Part shown: piece by piece, positions 18,437 to 28,628 of the stretch
Position numbering within the stretch: position 1 is the stretch's first letter
Layout of the letters: every line of letters begins with the position of its first letter
Made by a program: the position numbers and the translations under genes
The notes under the pieces: generated by a model
What the model saw: the letters and a program-made list of their open reading frames with translations, nothing else
Told to the model about the DNA's origin: nothing
The model's database searches: none
Assembly (NCBI GenBank): GCA_023264015.1
Contig: JALQTJ010000003.1
Coordinates: 39,704-103,703, forward strand
DNA: 64,000 bases
Source of the DNA: Flavobacteriaceae bacterium
GTDB taxonomy: Bacteria; Bacteroidota; Bacteroidia; Flavobacteriales; Flavobacteriaceae
Direction of reading: 5' to 3'

Positions 18437-20314
18437 ATGGATCAGAAAGTAACCAACATGATGAGACGTCTGGTGCTAGTAGCAGCGGCCATGCTGCTCT
18501 TTGGAGCACTGATTTCGTATAAGCTATTTCAGATTCAATGGGTTGAAAAGGGTCAATTGGAACAATCGGCGCTGTCTGACAATCGCAAACTTGAATCTAT
18601 AGAGGCTAAACGCGGATCGATTTATTCGGCAGACGGAGCACTATTGGCAACCTCGGTTTCTTCGTATACGGTGCACTTTGATCCTACGGTGGCACGTGAA
18701 AGTTTGTTCGAGGCTCAAATTGGGGCACTGACTGACTCGCTAGCTCAATTGTTGGCTGTAGATGCTAGGGTGCTTGAGCAGCGTTTGAGAAAGGCAAGAA
18801 GCACTAAAGATCGCTATGTTCGCATTGCCTCGAACCTCGACTATGGATCGTACAAGCGGCTCGAAAACTTCCCCATTTTTGATGCGGGACGCGGCAAAGG
18901 CGGCATCATCGTTGACAGTAAAATAACGCGCAAGAAACCGCTAGATCCATTAGCCTCTCGTTTAGTGGGGTATTATTTGGATGAAGGTACCCGAACCTAT
19001 AAGGTAGGTCTTGAAGGCGGATTCAACGATCATGTCTTGCAAGGCGATAATGGACTTCGAGAAGTGCAGCGCATTCAAAAAGGACTTTGGAAGCCTGTTG
19101 GGTTAGAAAATGTTAAAGAACCTAAGGACGGTTACGACTTGGTCACCACCCTGAACAGCAACATTCAAGATATCACCCATTCGACCTTAAACCAGGTACT
19201 GCGAAAATATCGTGCAGCGCGCGGATTAGCTGTGGTGATGGATGTAAAGACCGGAGCGGTACGTGCTATGTCGAATCTGACGATGAATGCCGATTCTACC
19301 TACAGCGAAAGTTATAATGCCGCTATAGGTGACCTCTACGAGCCGGGCTCAACCTTTAAGTTGATGTCGCTCATAGCTGCCCTAGAAGATAAAAAGGTAG
19401 ATACGAGTACCACTTTTCATGCCAAATACGGTCAATACAAAGTGTACGATAAGTACATCTACGATTCTCGAAGAGGAGGTTACGGACCTATTAGCCTTTC
19501 AACGGCCTTTGCGGTATCTTCTAATACGGCTTTTGCAGAGATGATCAATGAAGGATACAAAGAAACCCCACAAGCATTTGTGAATCGCTTGTATTCAATG
19601 AAGTTGCACGAACCTCTAGGATTACCCATTGAAGGAGAACAGGCGCCACTGATTCGTTATCCTGGAGAAAAAGGATGGTCTGGACTCTCGTTAGCATGGA
19701 TGTCTCATGGTTATGAGTTGCTCATGACACCGCTTCAAGTACTGGCATTTTACAACGCCATTGCGAATGACGGACGTTACATCAAGCCTCAGTTTGTTTC
19801 AGAGGTGAGAAGAGGTGAGCGCGTAATGCGTCGCTTCGATACTGAGGTGATCCATCCTGCGATTGCGAGTTCTAAGACCATTACTATCGCGCAGCAATTG
19901 CTTGCCGAGGTCGTAGAGAAGCCCTATGGAACGGCTCATAAGTTATACGACAAGCACTTTCCTATCGCCGGTAAAACGGGTACCGCTCAAGTGAACTATC
20001 AATTGGGCAAAGACAAGGTAGACTACGTTTCGTCTTTTGCAGGGTATTTTCCGGCTGACAATCCGCGCTATTCGTGCATTGTAGTGGTGTACAGACCCGA
20101 CAAGAACGATAAGATCTATGGAGCGGATGTTGCGGGTCCTGTATTCAAATCAATCGCTCAGAAAATATATGCAACTACACCTTTTGTCGATGCCGTTAGG
20201 CTAGATACCCAGCTGACAGAAGTTGAAGAAAAGGAAGCGTTAAAACCTTTGATTCAAGTCACACCGATTGTTAGCGATCAACTAACCCAGGTCAACGCCC
20301 CTAGTTTAAAATGA
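18437..20314 (+). CDS. ftsI: penicillin-binding protein / cell division transpeptidase
   Basis: YEPGSTFKLMSLIAALED (SxxK), SSNTAF, KTGTAQ. Confidence 0.94.
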   Translation: MDQKVTNMMRRLVLVAAAMLLFGALISYKLFQIQWVEKGQLEQSALSDNRKLESIEAKRGSIYSADGALLATSVSSYTVHFDPTVARESLFEAQIGALTDSLAQLLAVDARVLEQRLRKARSTKDRYVRIASNLDYGSYKRLENFPIFDAGRGKGGIIVDSKITRKKPLDPLASRLVGYYLDEGTRTYKVGLEGGFNDHVLQGDNGLREVQRIQKGLWKPVGLENVKEPKDGYDLVTTLNSNIQDITHSTLNQVLRKYRAARGLAVVMDVKTGAVRAMSNLTMNADSTYSESYNAAIGDLYEPGSTFKLMSLIAALEDKKVDTSTTFHAKYGQYKVYDKYIYDSRRGGYGPISLSTAFAVSSNTAFAEMINEGYKETPQAFVNRLYSMKLHEPLGLPIEGEQAPLIRYPGEKGWSGLSLAWMSHGYELLMTPLQVLAFYNAIANDGRYIKPQFVSEVRRGERVMRRFDTEVIHPAIASSKTITIAQQLLAEVVEKPYGTAHKLYDKHFPIAGKTGTAQVNYQLGKDKVDYVSSFAGYFPADNPRYSCIVVVYRPDKNDKIYGADVAGPVFKSIAQKIYATTPFVDAVRLDTQLTEVEEKEALKPLIQVTPIVSDQLTQVNAPSLK

Positions 20315-21765
20315 AGACACTAAAAGAGCTTTTGTATAAAGTGCGCATAGAGGCGATTTCGGGTCGGACAGACCTGGTTATCGCTATGGTGGCTTTTGAC
20401 TCTCGCTCTTGCAGTGAAGGATCGCTCTTTGTGGCTATAAAGGGCGGGAGCGTTGACGGGCACGCTCATATTGCCTCGGCTATTGAGAAGGGTGCACAGG
20501 CTATAGTGTGTGAAGAAATGCCCAAAGATCGCAAAGACGAGATCACTTACATTCAAGTGGAGAACGCGCGTGAAACCTTGGCCGTAATGGCATCGAACTG
20601 GTACGACCATCCTTCAAGATCAATGAAAGTGGTTGGCGTGACGGGTACCAATGGAAAAACTTCTGTCACCACAATGTTGCACGAGACCGTAACAGGTCTA
20701 GGTTTTCAAGCCGGACTCATCTCTACGATAAAAATTTGCTACGGTGACACCGTGGTTCAAGCTACTCACACGACTCCAGATCCGCTCAGTATTCAATTTC
20801 ACCTCGCGCAAATGCGCGAACAAGGGGTAGCGTATTGCTTTATGGAGGTGAGTTCTCATGGCATTGATCAAGAGCGGCATCTAGGTATCGAATTCGCAGG
20901 CGCGGTTTTTACCAACCTCTCACACGATCACCTTGATTATCACAAGACCTTCGCGAACTATCGCGATGTGAAGAAAAGACTTTTTGATGCCTTAGCTCCG
21001 CAGGCCTTTGCGTTAGCCAATAGTGACGACAAGAATGCCAAGTACATGGTGCAAAACACGAAAGCGCGTCCGTTTTTCTATGGACTTAAGGTGTTTAGTG
21101 ACTTCAAAGCGCAGGTGTTAGAGACCCAGTTTGCCGGAATGCAGCTACGTATTGAAGATCGCGAGTTGTATGCTCCTTTTCACGGAGCCTTTAATGCCTC
21201 TAATTTGTTAGCTGTATACGCCGTGTGCGTGCTTTTAGATTTCGAGGCTGAAGAGGTTTTAGTGGCCCTAAGTCAGTTGAAACCTGTTGAAGGACGATTC
21301 AATTTGATAAAGGGTAAAGAAGGGGTGCATGCCATTGTTGATTTCGCTCATACCCCAGATGCATTATCGAATGTCTACCAGGCAATTGAGCAGCTACGCA
21401 CGAGAAACGAGCGACTGATTACCGTAGTGGGCTGCGGCGGAAATCGCGACCAGAATAAGCGACCCGAGATGGGTAAAATCGCGGCTCAGGCAAGCGACAC
21501 TGTGGTGTTTACCTCTGATAATCCTCGTGATGAGGATCCAATGGCAATTATTGACCAAATGAAAGCTGGCGTAGCCATTGAGCACGGCCACAAGGTCTTG
21601 ATTCAACCAGATCGCTACCAGGCCATTAAAATGGCTATGCGAATGGCACAGGCCAATGATATCGTGCTCATTGCGGGTAAAGGACACGAACGCTACCAAG
21701 AGATCAAGGGTGAGCGTTTTGAATTCGATGATGTTAAAACGGTTAAAGAACTTATTAACGCGTAG
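20311..21765 (+). CDS. murE: UDP-N-acetylmuramoyl-L-alanyl-D-glutamate ligase
   Basis: GVTGTNGKTSVTTML, DHLDYHKTFANYRDVKKRLF, TSDNPRDEDP. Confidence 0.95.
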   Translation: MKTLKELLYKVRIEAISGRTDLVIAMVAFDSRSCSEGSLFVAIKGGSVDGHAHIASAIEKGAQAIVCEEMPKDRKDEITYIQVENARETLAVMASNWYDHPSRSMKVVGVTGTNGKTSVTTMLHETVTGLGFQAGLISTIKICYGDTVVQATHTTPDPLSIQFHLAQMREQGVAYCFMEVSSHGIDQERHLGIEFAGAVFTNLSHDHLDYHKTFANYRDVKKRLFDALAPQAFALANSDDKNAKYMVQNTKARPFFYGLKVFSDFKAQVLETQFAGMQLRIEDRELYAPFHGAFNASNLLAVYAVCVLLDFEAEEVLVALSQLKPVEGRFNLIKGKEGVHAIVDFAHTPDALSNVYQAIEQLRTRNERLITVVGCGGNRDQNKRPEMGKIAAQASDTVVFTSDNPRDEDPMAIIDQMKAGVAIEHGHKVLIQPDRYQAIKMAMRMAQANDIVLIAGKGHERYQEIKGERFEFDDVKTVKELINA

Positions 21766-21768
21766 GCT

Positions 21769-22968
21769 ATGTTATATCACCTCTTTGATTTTTTAGAACG
21801 CCACTATCAATTACCGGGAGCCTCGCTGTTTCAGTTTTTGTCGTTTCGTGCGGCCTTAGCCACCTTAACCGGATTGATCATCGGATCGGTGTTCGGAAAG
21901 TCGATCATCTCTCTTCTAGAGCGTAAGCAGATCGGGGAGAGCATTAGAGATTTGGGTCTAGAGGGGCAAACCCAAAAGGCCGGAACTCCAACAATGGGTG
22001 GATTGATTATTATCGGGGCCACCCTCATACCTGTACTGTTATTTACCAACCTTACCAACGTGTACATACAGCTGCTCATTCTAACGACCGTTTGGATGGG
22101 AAGCATAGGATTCATTGACGACTACATCAAGAAGTTTAAAAACGACAAAAAAGGTCTCAAAGGTACTTTCAAAGTGATCGGACAAGTGGGTTTGGGGCTA
22201 ATCGTAGGGGCTGTGCTCTATTTTCACCCGCAAGTTACCCTAAGGCAAGAAACTGATGGGGTTTCTCTTAGAGAGAGTGTTGAGGTGAAATCGGTTCAGA
22301 CGAACCTTCCGTTTTTCAAGAATAACGAATTGGATTACGCCGATTTCTTGACTTTCTTCTCGGCCGACCTTGAGCCTTATGCGTGGATCGTATTTATTTT
22401 GGTGGTCATTTTTATCATCACAGCCGTATCGAACGGCGCAAATCTGACCGACGGTATAGACGGATTGGCAGCAGGTTCTTCAGTAATCATTGTGCTGACC
22501 TTGATGCTCATGGCGTGGGTTTCGGGTAACGTATTGTTTGCCGATTACCTCAACATCTTCTATTTGCCTCGTGTAGGGGAAGTGGTGGTGTTCTCGGGGG
22601 CATTTATCGGAGGACTGATTGGCTTTTTATGGTACAATGCTTATCCGGCGCAAGTATTTATGGGAGATACCGGAAGCCTCACCATTGGTGGACTCATCGC
22701 AGTCATCGCCCTAATAGTGCGCAAGGAGCTCTTGATCCCTATTCTCTGTGGAGTCTTCTTAGCTGAATCGGTTTCAGTGATTATGCAGGTCGGATATTTC
22801 AAGTTTACCAAGAAGAAATTCGGTGAGGGGCGTAGAATATTTCTAATGGCTCCATTACACCACCATTACCAGAAAAAGGGATATCACGAGAGTAAAATTG
22901 TCATCCGCTTTCTCATCGTCGGCATTTTGTTGGCGGTGGTCAGTGTAGTTACACTTAAAGTTCGCTAA
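21769..22968 (+). CDS. mraY: phospho-N-acetylmuramoyl-pentapeptide-transferase
   Basis: [40 protein letters not shown]. Confidence 0.97.
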   Translation: MLYHLFDFLERHYQLPGASLFQFLSFRAALATLTGLIIGSVFGKSIISLLERKQIGESIRDLGLEGQTQKAGTPTMGGLIIIGATLIPVLLFTNLTNVYIQLLILTTVWMGSIGFIDDYIKKFKNDKKGLKGTFKVIGQVGLGLIVGAVLYFHPQVTLRQETDGVSLRESVEVKSVQTNLPFFKNNELDYADFLTFFSADLEPYAWIVFILVVIFIITAVSNGANLTDGIDGLAAGSSVIIVLTLMLMAWVSGNVLFADYLNIFYLPRVGEVVVFSGAFIGGLIGFLWYNAYPAQVFMGDTGSLTIGGLIAVIALIVRKELLIPILCGVFLAESVSVIMQVGYFKFTKKKFGEGRRIFLMAPLHHHYQKKGYHESKIVIRFLIVGILLAVVSVVTLKVR

Positions 22969-24320
22969 TGAGCAGTTCAAGGTACATAGTGATTTTGGGG
23001 GCTCAAGAAAGTGGAGTCGGAGCGGCCTTATTGGCAAGACAGATGGGTGAACGTGTATTTGTCAGTGATCATGCTGTGCTTCAACCTCATTATGAGAAGG
23101 TGTTAAAGCATTACGGAATTGCTTACGAGAGCGGCCAGCACAGTTGGGAGCGAATTAAGGAGGCAGACCTGGTGGTCAAAAGTCCGGGTATTCCTAATGA
23201 TACTGACGTGCTCAGAAGACTTCAGGCTGAGCATATTCCTGTGGTTTCTGAGATCGAATACGCCTTTAAGTATACCCAAGCCGAGATTGTCGCGATTACC
23301 GGAACGAACGGAAAAACGACTACGGCGGCGCTCACACATAAGATTCTTGCAGACCAGGCGCTTGATGTCGCTCTGGCGGGAAATATAGGAGACAGTTTTG
23401 CCGGCAGGTTGGCTGAGAATCCGCAGTCGCTTTATGTACTTGAAGTAAGCAGCTTTCAGCTTGATCACGTTAAGGATTTTAGGCCACATGTTGCGGTAAT
23501 CACCAACATCACTCCAGACCATCTAGATCGCTATGGAGAAGACTTCTCTGCTTATGTAGACGCGAAGTTTAGGATTTGTATGAATCAGACCGAAAAAGAT
23601 TACTTCATCTACGACGCAGATTGCGAGGTGATTCAACAGCGATTAGCCGCTTCGGTCGATGAGATTCGTGCGACGCGATTACCCTTCAGTGTAAAGAAAA
23701 AATTGGCACAAGGTGCCTACCTAGAAAAAGATAAAATGATTATGAATGTATCCGATCAAACCATTGAAATCCCAGCCTCATCAGTACCTGTAGAGGGCTT
23801 ACACAACCTTAAAAATGCCATGGCTGCCGGAATGATTGGCATGTTGAAATCGATTCACAAAGATGCCATTCGTCAAAGTATAGAGGGGTTTACTGGCATA
23901 CCGCATCGCATGCAGGTGATTGAAGAATTTTCAGGAGTCCGTTTCATCAATGACTCTAAAGCCACCAATGTGAACGCTACCTATTTTGCATTAGAATCGG
24001 TGAAACGTCCGATCATTTGGATTGCTGGCGGGGTGGATAAAGGAAATGATTACAGTGCCTTAATGCCCCTTGTTCGCGAAAAGGTAAAGGCGATTATCTG
24101 CCTTGGAGAAGATAACCAAAAGCTTTTAGATACTTTTTCAAGAGTGGTTGACCCTATGGTTGAGGTTCGTTCGATGAGTGATGCAGTGGCTCAGGCTATG
24201 TTGCAGGCTGAGCGTGGAGATACGGTATTGCTTTCACCGGCTTGTGCAAGTTTTGATCTGTTCAAGAACTACGAACACCGTGGATTAGAATTCATTCAAA
24301 CCGTAAAAGCCATCGATTAA
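22968..24320 (+). CDS. murD: UDP-N-acetylmuramoylalanine--D-glutamate ligase
   Basis: ITGTNGKTTTAALTHKIL, NITPDHLDRY, FINDSKATNVNAT, LLSPACASFDLFKNYEHRG. Confidence 0.97.
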   Translation: MSSSRYIVILGAQESGVGAALLARQMGERVFVSDHAVLQPHYEKVLKHYGIAYESGQHSWERIKEADLVVKSPGIPNDTDVLRRLQAEHIPVVSEIEYAFKYTQAEIVAITGTNGKTTTAALTHKILADQALDVALAGNIGDSFAGRLAENPQSLYVLEVSSFQLDHVKDFRPHVAVITNITPDHLDRYGEDFSAYVDAKFRICMNQTEKDYFIYDADCEVIQQRLAASVDEIRATRLPFSVKKKLAQGAYLEKDKMIMNVSDQTIEIPASSVPVEGLHNLKNAMAAGMIGMLKSIHKDAIRQSIEGFTGIPHRMQVIEEFSGVRFINDSKATNVNATYFALESVKRPIIWIAGGVDKGNDYSALMPLVREKVKAIICLGEDNQKLLDTFSRVVDPMVEVRSMSDAVAQAMLQAERGDTVLLSPACASFDLFKNYEHRGLEFIQTVKAID

Positions 24321-25484
24321 GTGAAATTATTTCAGGTGCTTAAGGGAGATAAAACGCTATGGGCTTTGACCTTGCTCTTGGCGCTCATCTCTTTTCTTCC
24401 GGTGTATAGCGCTGGAACGCAAATCAGCACTGCAGAAGGGGTTTCGGTGATCAGCACCTTGCTGTTCAAACACATGTTTTTAGTTGGAGCCGGATTTTTT
24501 CTGATTTTTCTCACCCACAAACTTCCTATAGAACGCATTGCAGTACTGGGGTGGCTCTTTTTTGTTCCGGTCATTGCCCTTTTGGCCTACACTTTGACCA
24601 TGGGAAACTCCATAGGTGGCGTGAGCGCAAACCGATGGGTGCGTGTTCCGTTAATCAATATGAATTTTCAGCCCTCTACCTTAGCCCAAGTGGTACTCAT
24701 GGTTTGTATTGCGAGTTATCTCGCAAAAAACAAGGCGCGAACCATAAAGTTCACCGAGAGTATTCTTCCGTTATGGATTCCGATAGGATTGACCGTTCTT
24801 CTAGTATTCAGCCAAAACTTCTCGACGGCGGCGATTATCGGAACAATGGCATTTGTCCTTTGCTTTATAGGGGGGTATCCGATCAAATATCTTTTTGGGA
24901 TTGCTTTGGCACTTGCCGCTGGTGCTGCCTTATTTCTAACGGTGCTCATGAAGTCGCCCGAGCTTATTCCCTCTGATCGCGCCCTTACCTGGAGGAATCG
25001 CGTAGAGACCTTTATGAATCCCGAAGAGGCTTCTTCTGATAGCAGGCATCAAATTACCCTCGCAAAGATTGCCGTCGCTGAGGGTGGAGTGTTTGGCAAG
25101 GGAGCCGGAAAAAGTGTGATCAAGAACCGTATTTCTCAGGGCACCTCAGACTTTATTTACGCCATTATAGTAGAAGAGTACGGATTGGTCGGAGGACTTT
25201 TACTCTTGCTACTCTATATTGTTTTTTTGATCCGTATCGTAGTAATCGCCCATACTACAGAAGCTGTTTTCGCAAAGCTTTTAGTGGTAGGGTTAGGAAT
25301 TCCCATTGTTTTTCAAGCCTTGCTCAACATGGCAGTGGTCGTAGAGTTGGTACCTGTCACAGGGCAACCCCTTCCGCTGATTAGCATGGGTGGAACTTCA
25401 ATCTGGATGACGTGTATCGCAATAGGCATTGTGCTCAGTGCTGCTCAGCATAAGAACAAACAAAAATCGGTAACGGTATCATGA
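24321..25484 (+). CDS. ftsW: peptidoglycan glycosyltransferase FtsW
   Basis: Polytopic SEDS protein; GTG start directly after murD stop. Confidence 0.93.
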   Translation: MKLFQVLKGDKTLWALTLLLALISFLPVYSAGTQISTAEGVSVISTLLFKHMFLVGAGFFLIFLTHKLPIERIAVLGWLFFVPVIALLAYTLTMGNSIGGVSANRWVRVPLINMNFQPSTLAQVVLMVCIASYLAKNKARTIKFTESILPLWIPIGLTVLLVFSQNFSTAAIIGTMAFVLCFIGGYPIKYLFGIALALAAGAALFLTVLMKSPELIPSDRALTWRNRVETFMNPEEASSDSRHQITLAKIAVAEGGVFGKGAGKSVIKNRISQGTSDFIYAIIVEEYGLVGGLLLLLLYIVFLIRIVVIAHTTEAVFAKLLVVGLGIPIVFQALLNMAVVVELVPVTGQPLPLISMGGTSIWMTCIAIGIVLSAAQHKNKQKSVTVS

Positions 25485-26569
25485 GTTATTCGTTCATTTT
25501 ATCTGGAGGCGGAACAGGCGGACACATCTATCCGGCCATTGCCATTGCCGATGCCTTGAAAGAAGAATTTCCAGATGCTTCATTTCTGTTTGTTGGAGCA
25601 AAGCATAAGATGGAAATGGTAAAGGTCCCTCAGGCAGGTTATGCTATAGAAGGGCTTTCAATTACTGGTCTTGATCGAAAACTAAGTCTACGCAATCTAT
25701 TGCTTCCGTTCAGGTTGTGGTCGAGCATTCAAAGGTCTTTCGAGATTTTAGACCGTGCAAAACCTCAAGTCGTCATAGGAACGGGTGGCTATGCCAGTGC
25801 TCCCTTGCTCTACGCTGCGGCTAGACGCGGCATCCCTTATGTGTTGCAAGAACAAAATGCCTACGCGGGATTGGTAAACAAGCTCTTAGGGCCCAAAGCC
25901 CAACTGGTATGTGTTGCTTACGAAGGTATGCAGCGCTATTTCAAAAACACACGTGTTGCGCTAACAGGAAATCCTATCCGTCCAACCTTAACAAAGCTAG
26001 AGGTCACACGTGAAGAGGCGGCTGCTTATTTCAAACTCGACCCCACGCGCAAGGTGCTACTGCTGTTAGGCGGAAGTTTGGGTTCAGCGCGCATGAACGC
26101 CTGGATGGCCGATCAGCTTTCTTATATCGCTGATCAAGGGTTTCAGTTGATTTGGCAATGTGGTCCGCGATACTTTGAAACCTATGAAATTCACGAAGCT
26201 GAATCGATTCGAGTTTGTTCGTTTATAGAAAATATGCAAATGGCCTATGCAATCGCTGATGCCATTGTTTCTCGATCAGGAGCCGGAGCGGTTTCGGAGC
26301 TCGCCTTGTTAGGTAGGCCAACACTATTTATTCCGTCTCCAAATGTCGCTGAAGATCATCAAACCAAAAATGCGCTAGCGCTTACAGAGGCGAATGCGGC
26401 CTTGCTCTTAAAGGAGCAAGATATGCCTCATGCCAGTGAGAAAGCACTATCGGCTTTGTTTGAAGAAGTCAAGACTCCTTCAGGTATGGGAGAGCGTTTT
26501 AAAGAAAGGGCGAAACCGCAGGCCGCTCAGGCCATTGTCGCCCTTATAAAAGAAGTCATGGGATTATGA
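25481..26569 (+). CDS. murG: undecaprenyldiphospho-muramoylpentapeptide beta-N-acetylglucosaminyltransferase
   Basis: SGGGTGGHIYPAIAIADAL, GTGGYASAP, QEQNAYAGLVNK, SRSGAGAVSEL. Confidence 0.97.
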   Translation: MSYSFILSGGGTGGHIYPAIAIADALKEEFPDASFLFVGAKHKMEMVKVPQAGYAIEGLSITGLDRKLSLRNLLLPFRLWSSIQRSFEILDRAKPQVVIGTGGYASAPLLYAAARRGIPYVLQEQNAYAGLVNKLLGPKAQLVCVAYEGMQRYFKNTRVALTGNPIRPTLTKLEVTREEAAAYFKLDPTRKVLLLLGGSLGSARMNAWMADQLSYIADQGFQLIWQCGPRYFETYEIHEAESIRVCSFIENMQMAYAIADAIVSRSGAGAVSELALLGRPTLFIPSPNVAEDHQTKNALALTEANAALLLKEQDMPHASEKALSALFEEVKTPSGMGERFKERAKPQAAQAIVALIKEVMGL

Positions 26570-27285
26570 AAGCCTGGTTGAGACTTATTGTTTTTGCAAT
26601 GGCTCTGAGCTTGAGTGTGTTGTGCTTTATTCAGGCGCAATGGGGCTTTAACAATAGACCCTATCAAGAGATGGTGGTGGCCGTCTATCCTGCCGAAACC
26701 CCATTTATTACTGTTGATACAGTTAATAAAATGTTGATACAAAAAATAAAATCCTCAAGCGCGACCCTGAAAGATGGGATAGCTTTGAATGAGGTCGAGG
26801 CTGAGCTTTGTGCACATGACATGGTTGCTGACGCTCAGGTTTTTACCACTATTTCTGGAAAATTATTCGCGGAAGTGTATCAACGAGAGCCTGTCGCCAA
26901 GGTGGTCAGTAAGGAGGTCTTTTACATTGACCTAAATGCTGAAAAAATGCCGCTCTCGCCTTCGTATACAGCTACTGTGCCTGTAGTAAGTGGAGCTATT
27001 TCGACAGCACAATACGCTGCAATTAGAGATGCAGTGCAACTCATTAAAAGACATCCCCTATACGGAGAGACGTTTTTGGGTTTAGATGAAGTGAGAGATG
27101 CATGGTTTGAGTTGCGGTTGAGCGATCAACCGGCTACCATAGAACTGGGAGAATTGAAAGCGCTAGAGCGCAAACTAAATAATTACTCGGCCTTCATGAT
27201 TAAGGCCACTAAAGACAAGTTATTGGACCGCTACGAGAAAATTAGCTTGGCCTTTGAAGGTCAAGTCGTAGGGACAAAAAAATAG
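26566..27285 (+). CDS. ftsQ: FtsQ-like cell division protein
   Basis: N-terminal TM, position between murG and ftsA, REPVAKV segment. Confidence 0.85.
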   Translation: MKAWLRLIVFAMALSLSVLCFIQAQWGFNNRPYQEMVVAVYPAETPFITVDTVNKMLIQKIKSSSATLKDGIALNEVEAELCAHDMVADAQVFTTISGKLFAEVYQREPVAKVVSKEVFYIDLNAEKMPLSPSYTATVPVVSGAISTAQYAAIRDAVQLIKRHPLYGETFLGLDEVRDAWFELRLSDQPATIELGELKALERKLNNYSAFMIKATKDKLLDRYEKISLAFEGQVVGTKK

Positions 27286-27290
27286 AAGTT

Positions 27291-28607
27291 ATGCAAGAAG
27301 TAACGACGTATTCAGTGGGGCTTGATATCGGAACCACCAAGATAGTTGCCATTATTGGTCGTCTTAACGAGTACGGCAAGGTCGAGGTCTTAGGAATGGG
27401 TAAGTCGAAGAGTCTCGGGGTGCACCGTGGGGTGGTGAATAATATCACTCAAACGGTTCAGTCAATACAGCGCGCCGTTGAGGAGGCTGAAGGGGTCTCG
27501 GGCCTCAAAATCGCTTCAGTAGTTGCCGGTATTGCTGGGCAACACATTCGATCACTTCAACACGCCGATTACATTACCAGAGAGAATGCCGAAGAGGTGA
27601 TCAACGAAGCAGACTTAAAACGTCTTCAGCTTCAGGTGAAAAAGCTTCAAATGCTTCCGGGTGAAGAAATCGTTCACGTGCTTCCTCAAGAGTATAAAGT
27701 AGACACCCAAACCGAGATCAAAGAACCCATCGGAATGTATGGGAATCGTCTTGAGGCCAACTTTCACGTTGTAGTGGGGCAAGTGGCTTCGATTCGAAAC
27801 ATTCACCGTTGCATTGTAAGTGCCGATATAGGGGTTGATGATGTCTGCCTAGAACCTATAGCCTCTGCCAAGGCGGTTTTAAGTCAAGAAGAGAAAGAAG
27901 CTGGAGTAGCGCTCATCGATATTGGAGGGGGTACGACCGACCTCGCTATTTTCAAAGACGGAATCATCCGCCACACCTCAGTTATTCCATTCGGGGGGAA
28001 TATCATTACTGAAGATGTTAAAGAGGGATGTTCAATCATTGAAAAACAGGCAGAACTTCTCAAAGTCAAATTTGGATCGGCATGGCCAGGAGAGAATAAA
28101 GAAAATGAGGTCGTATCGATTCCGGGATTGCGGGGTAGAGAGCCGAAAGAGGTAACACTCAAAACCCTATCTAAAATCATTCACGCCCGAGTAGTAGAAA
28201 TCATTGAAGCTGTTTTTGCAGAAATCAAACGCTACGGACAAGACGAGCAAAAGAAAAAGCTCATTGCCGGAATTGTAATTACCGGAGGAGGGAGCCAATT
28301 AAAACACCTTAAGCAGGTGGTAGAATACATCACTGGGATGGACACTAGAATTGGATACCCGAACGAGCACTTGGCGGGCAATTCTAGTGATGAAATAGCA
28401 AGTCCGTTGTATGCCACTGCTGTGGGCTTACTCATGGAGGCTATTGAAATTCAGCAGATGAAAGACAGTGAGGCCCCTGAGACCCCCGAACCCAATCAAG
28501 AAGAGTCTAGCACCGATGCACCTCAGGCCCCTAAGAAAGGGTTTGGTGGTCTTTTCGGCAAGACCATGAATCAAATAAAAAACGTCATTGACGATTTATC
28601 AGAATAA
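27291..28607 (+). CDS. ftsA: cell division protein FtsA
   Basis: VGLDIGTTKIVAIIG, ALIDIGGGTTDLAIF, ITGGGSQLKHL. Confidence 0.97.
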   Translation: MQEVTTYSVGLDIGTTKIVAIIGRLNEYGKVEVLGMGKSKSLGVHRGVVNNITQTVQSIQRAVEEAEGVSGLKIASVVAGIAGQHIRSLQHADYITRENAEEVINEADLKRLQLQVKKLQMLPGEEIVHVLPQEYKVDTQTEIKEPIGMYGNRLEANFHVVVGQVASIRNIHRCIVSADIGVDDVCLEPIASAKAVLSQEEKEAGVALIDIGGGTTDLAIFKDGIIRHTSVIPFGGNIITEDVKEGCSIIEKQAELLKVKFGSAWPGENKENEVVSIPGLRGREPKEVTLKTLSKIIHARVVEIIEAVFAEIKRYGQDEQKKKLIAGIVITGGGSQLKHLKQVVEYITGMDTRIGYPNEHLAGNSSDEIASPLYATAVGLLMEAIEIQQMKDSEAPETPEPNQEESSTDAPQAPKKGFGGLFGKTMNQIKNVIDDLSE

Positions 28608-28628
28608 CCTACCTACAAATACCCAATT

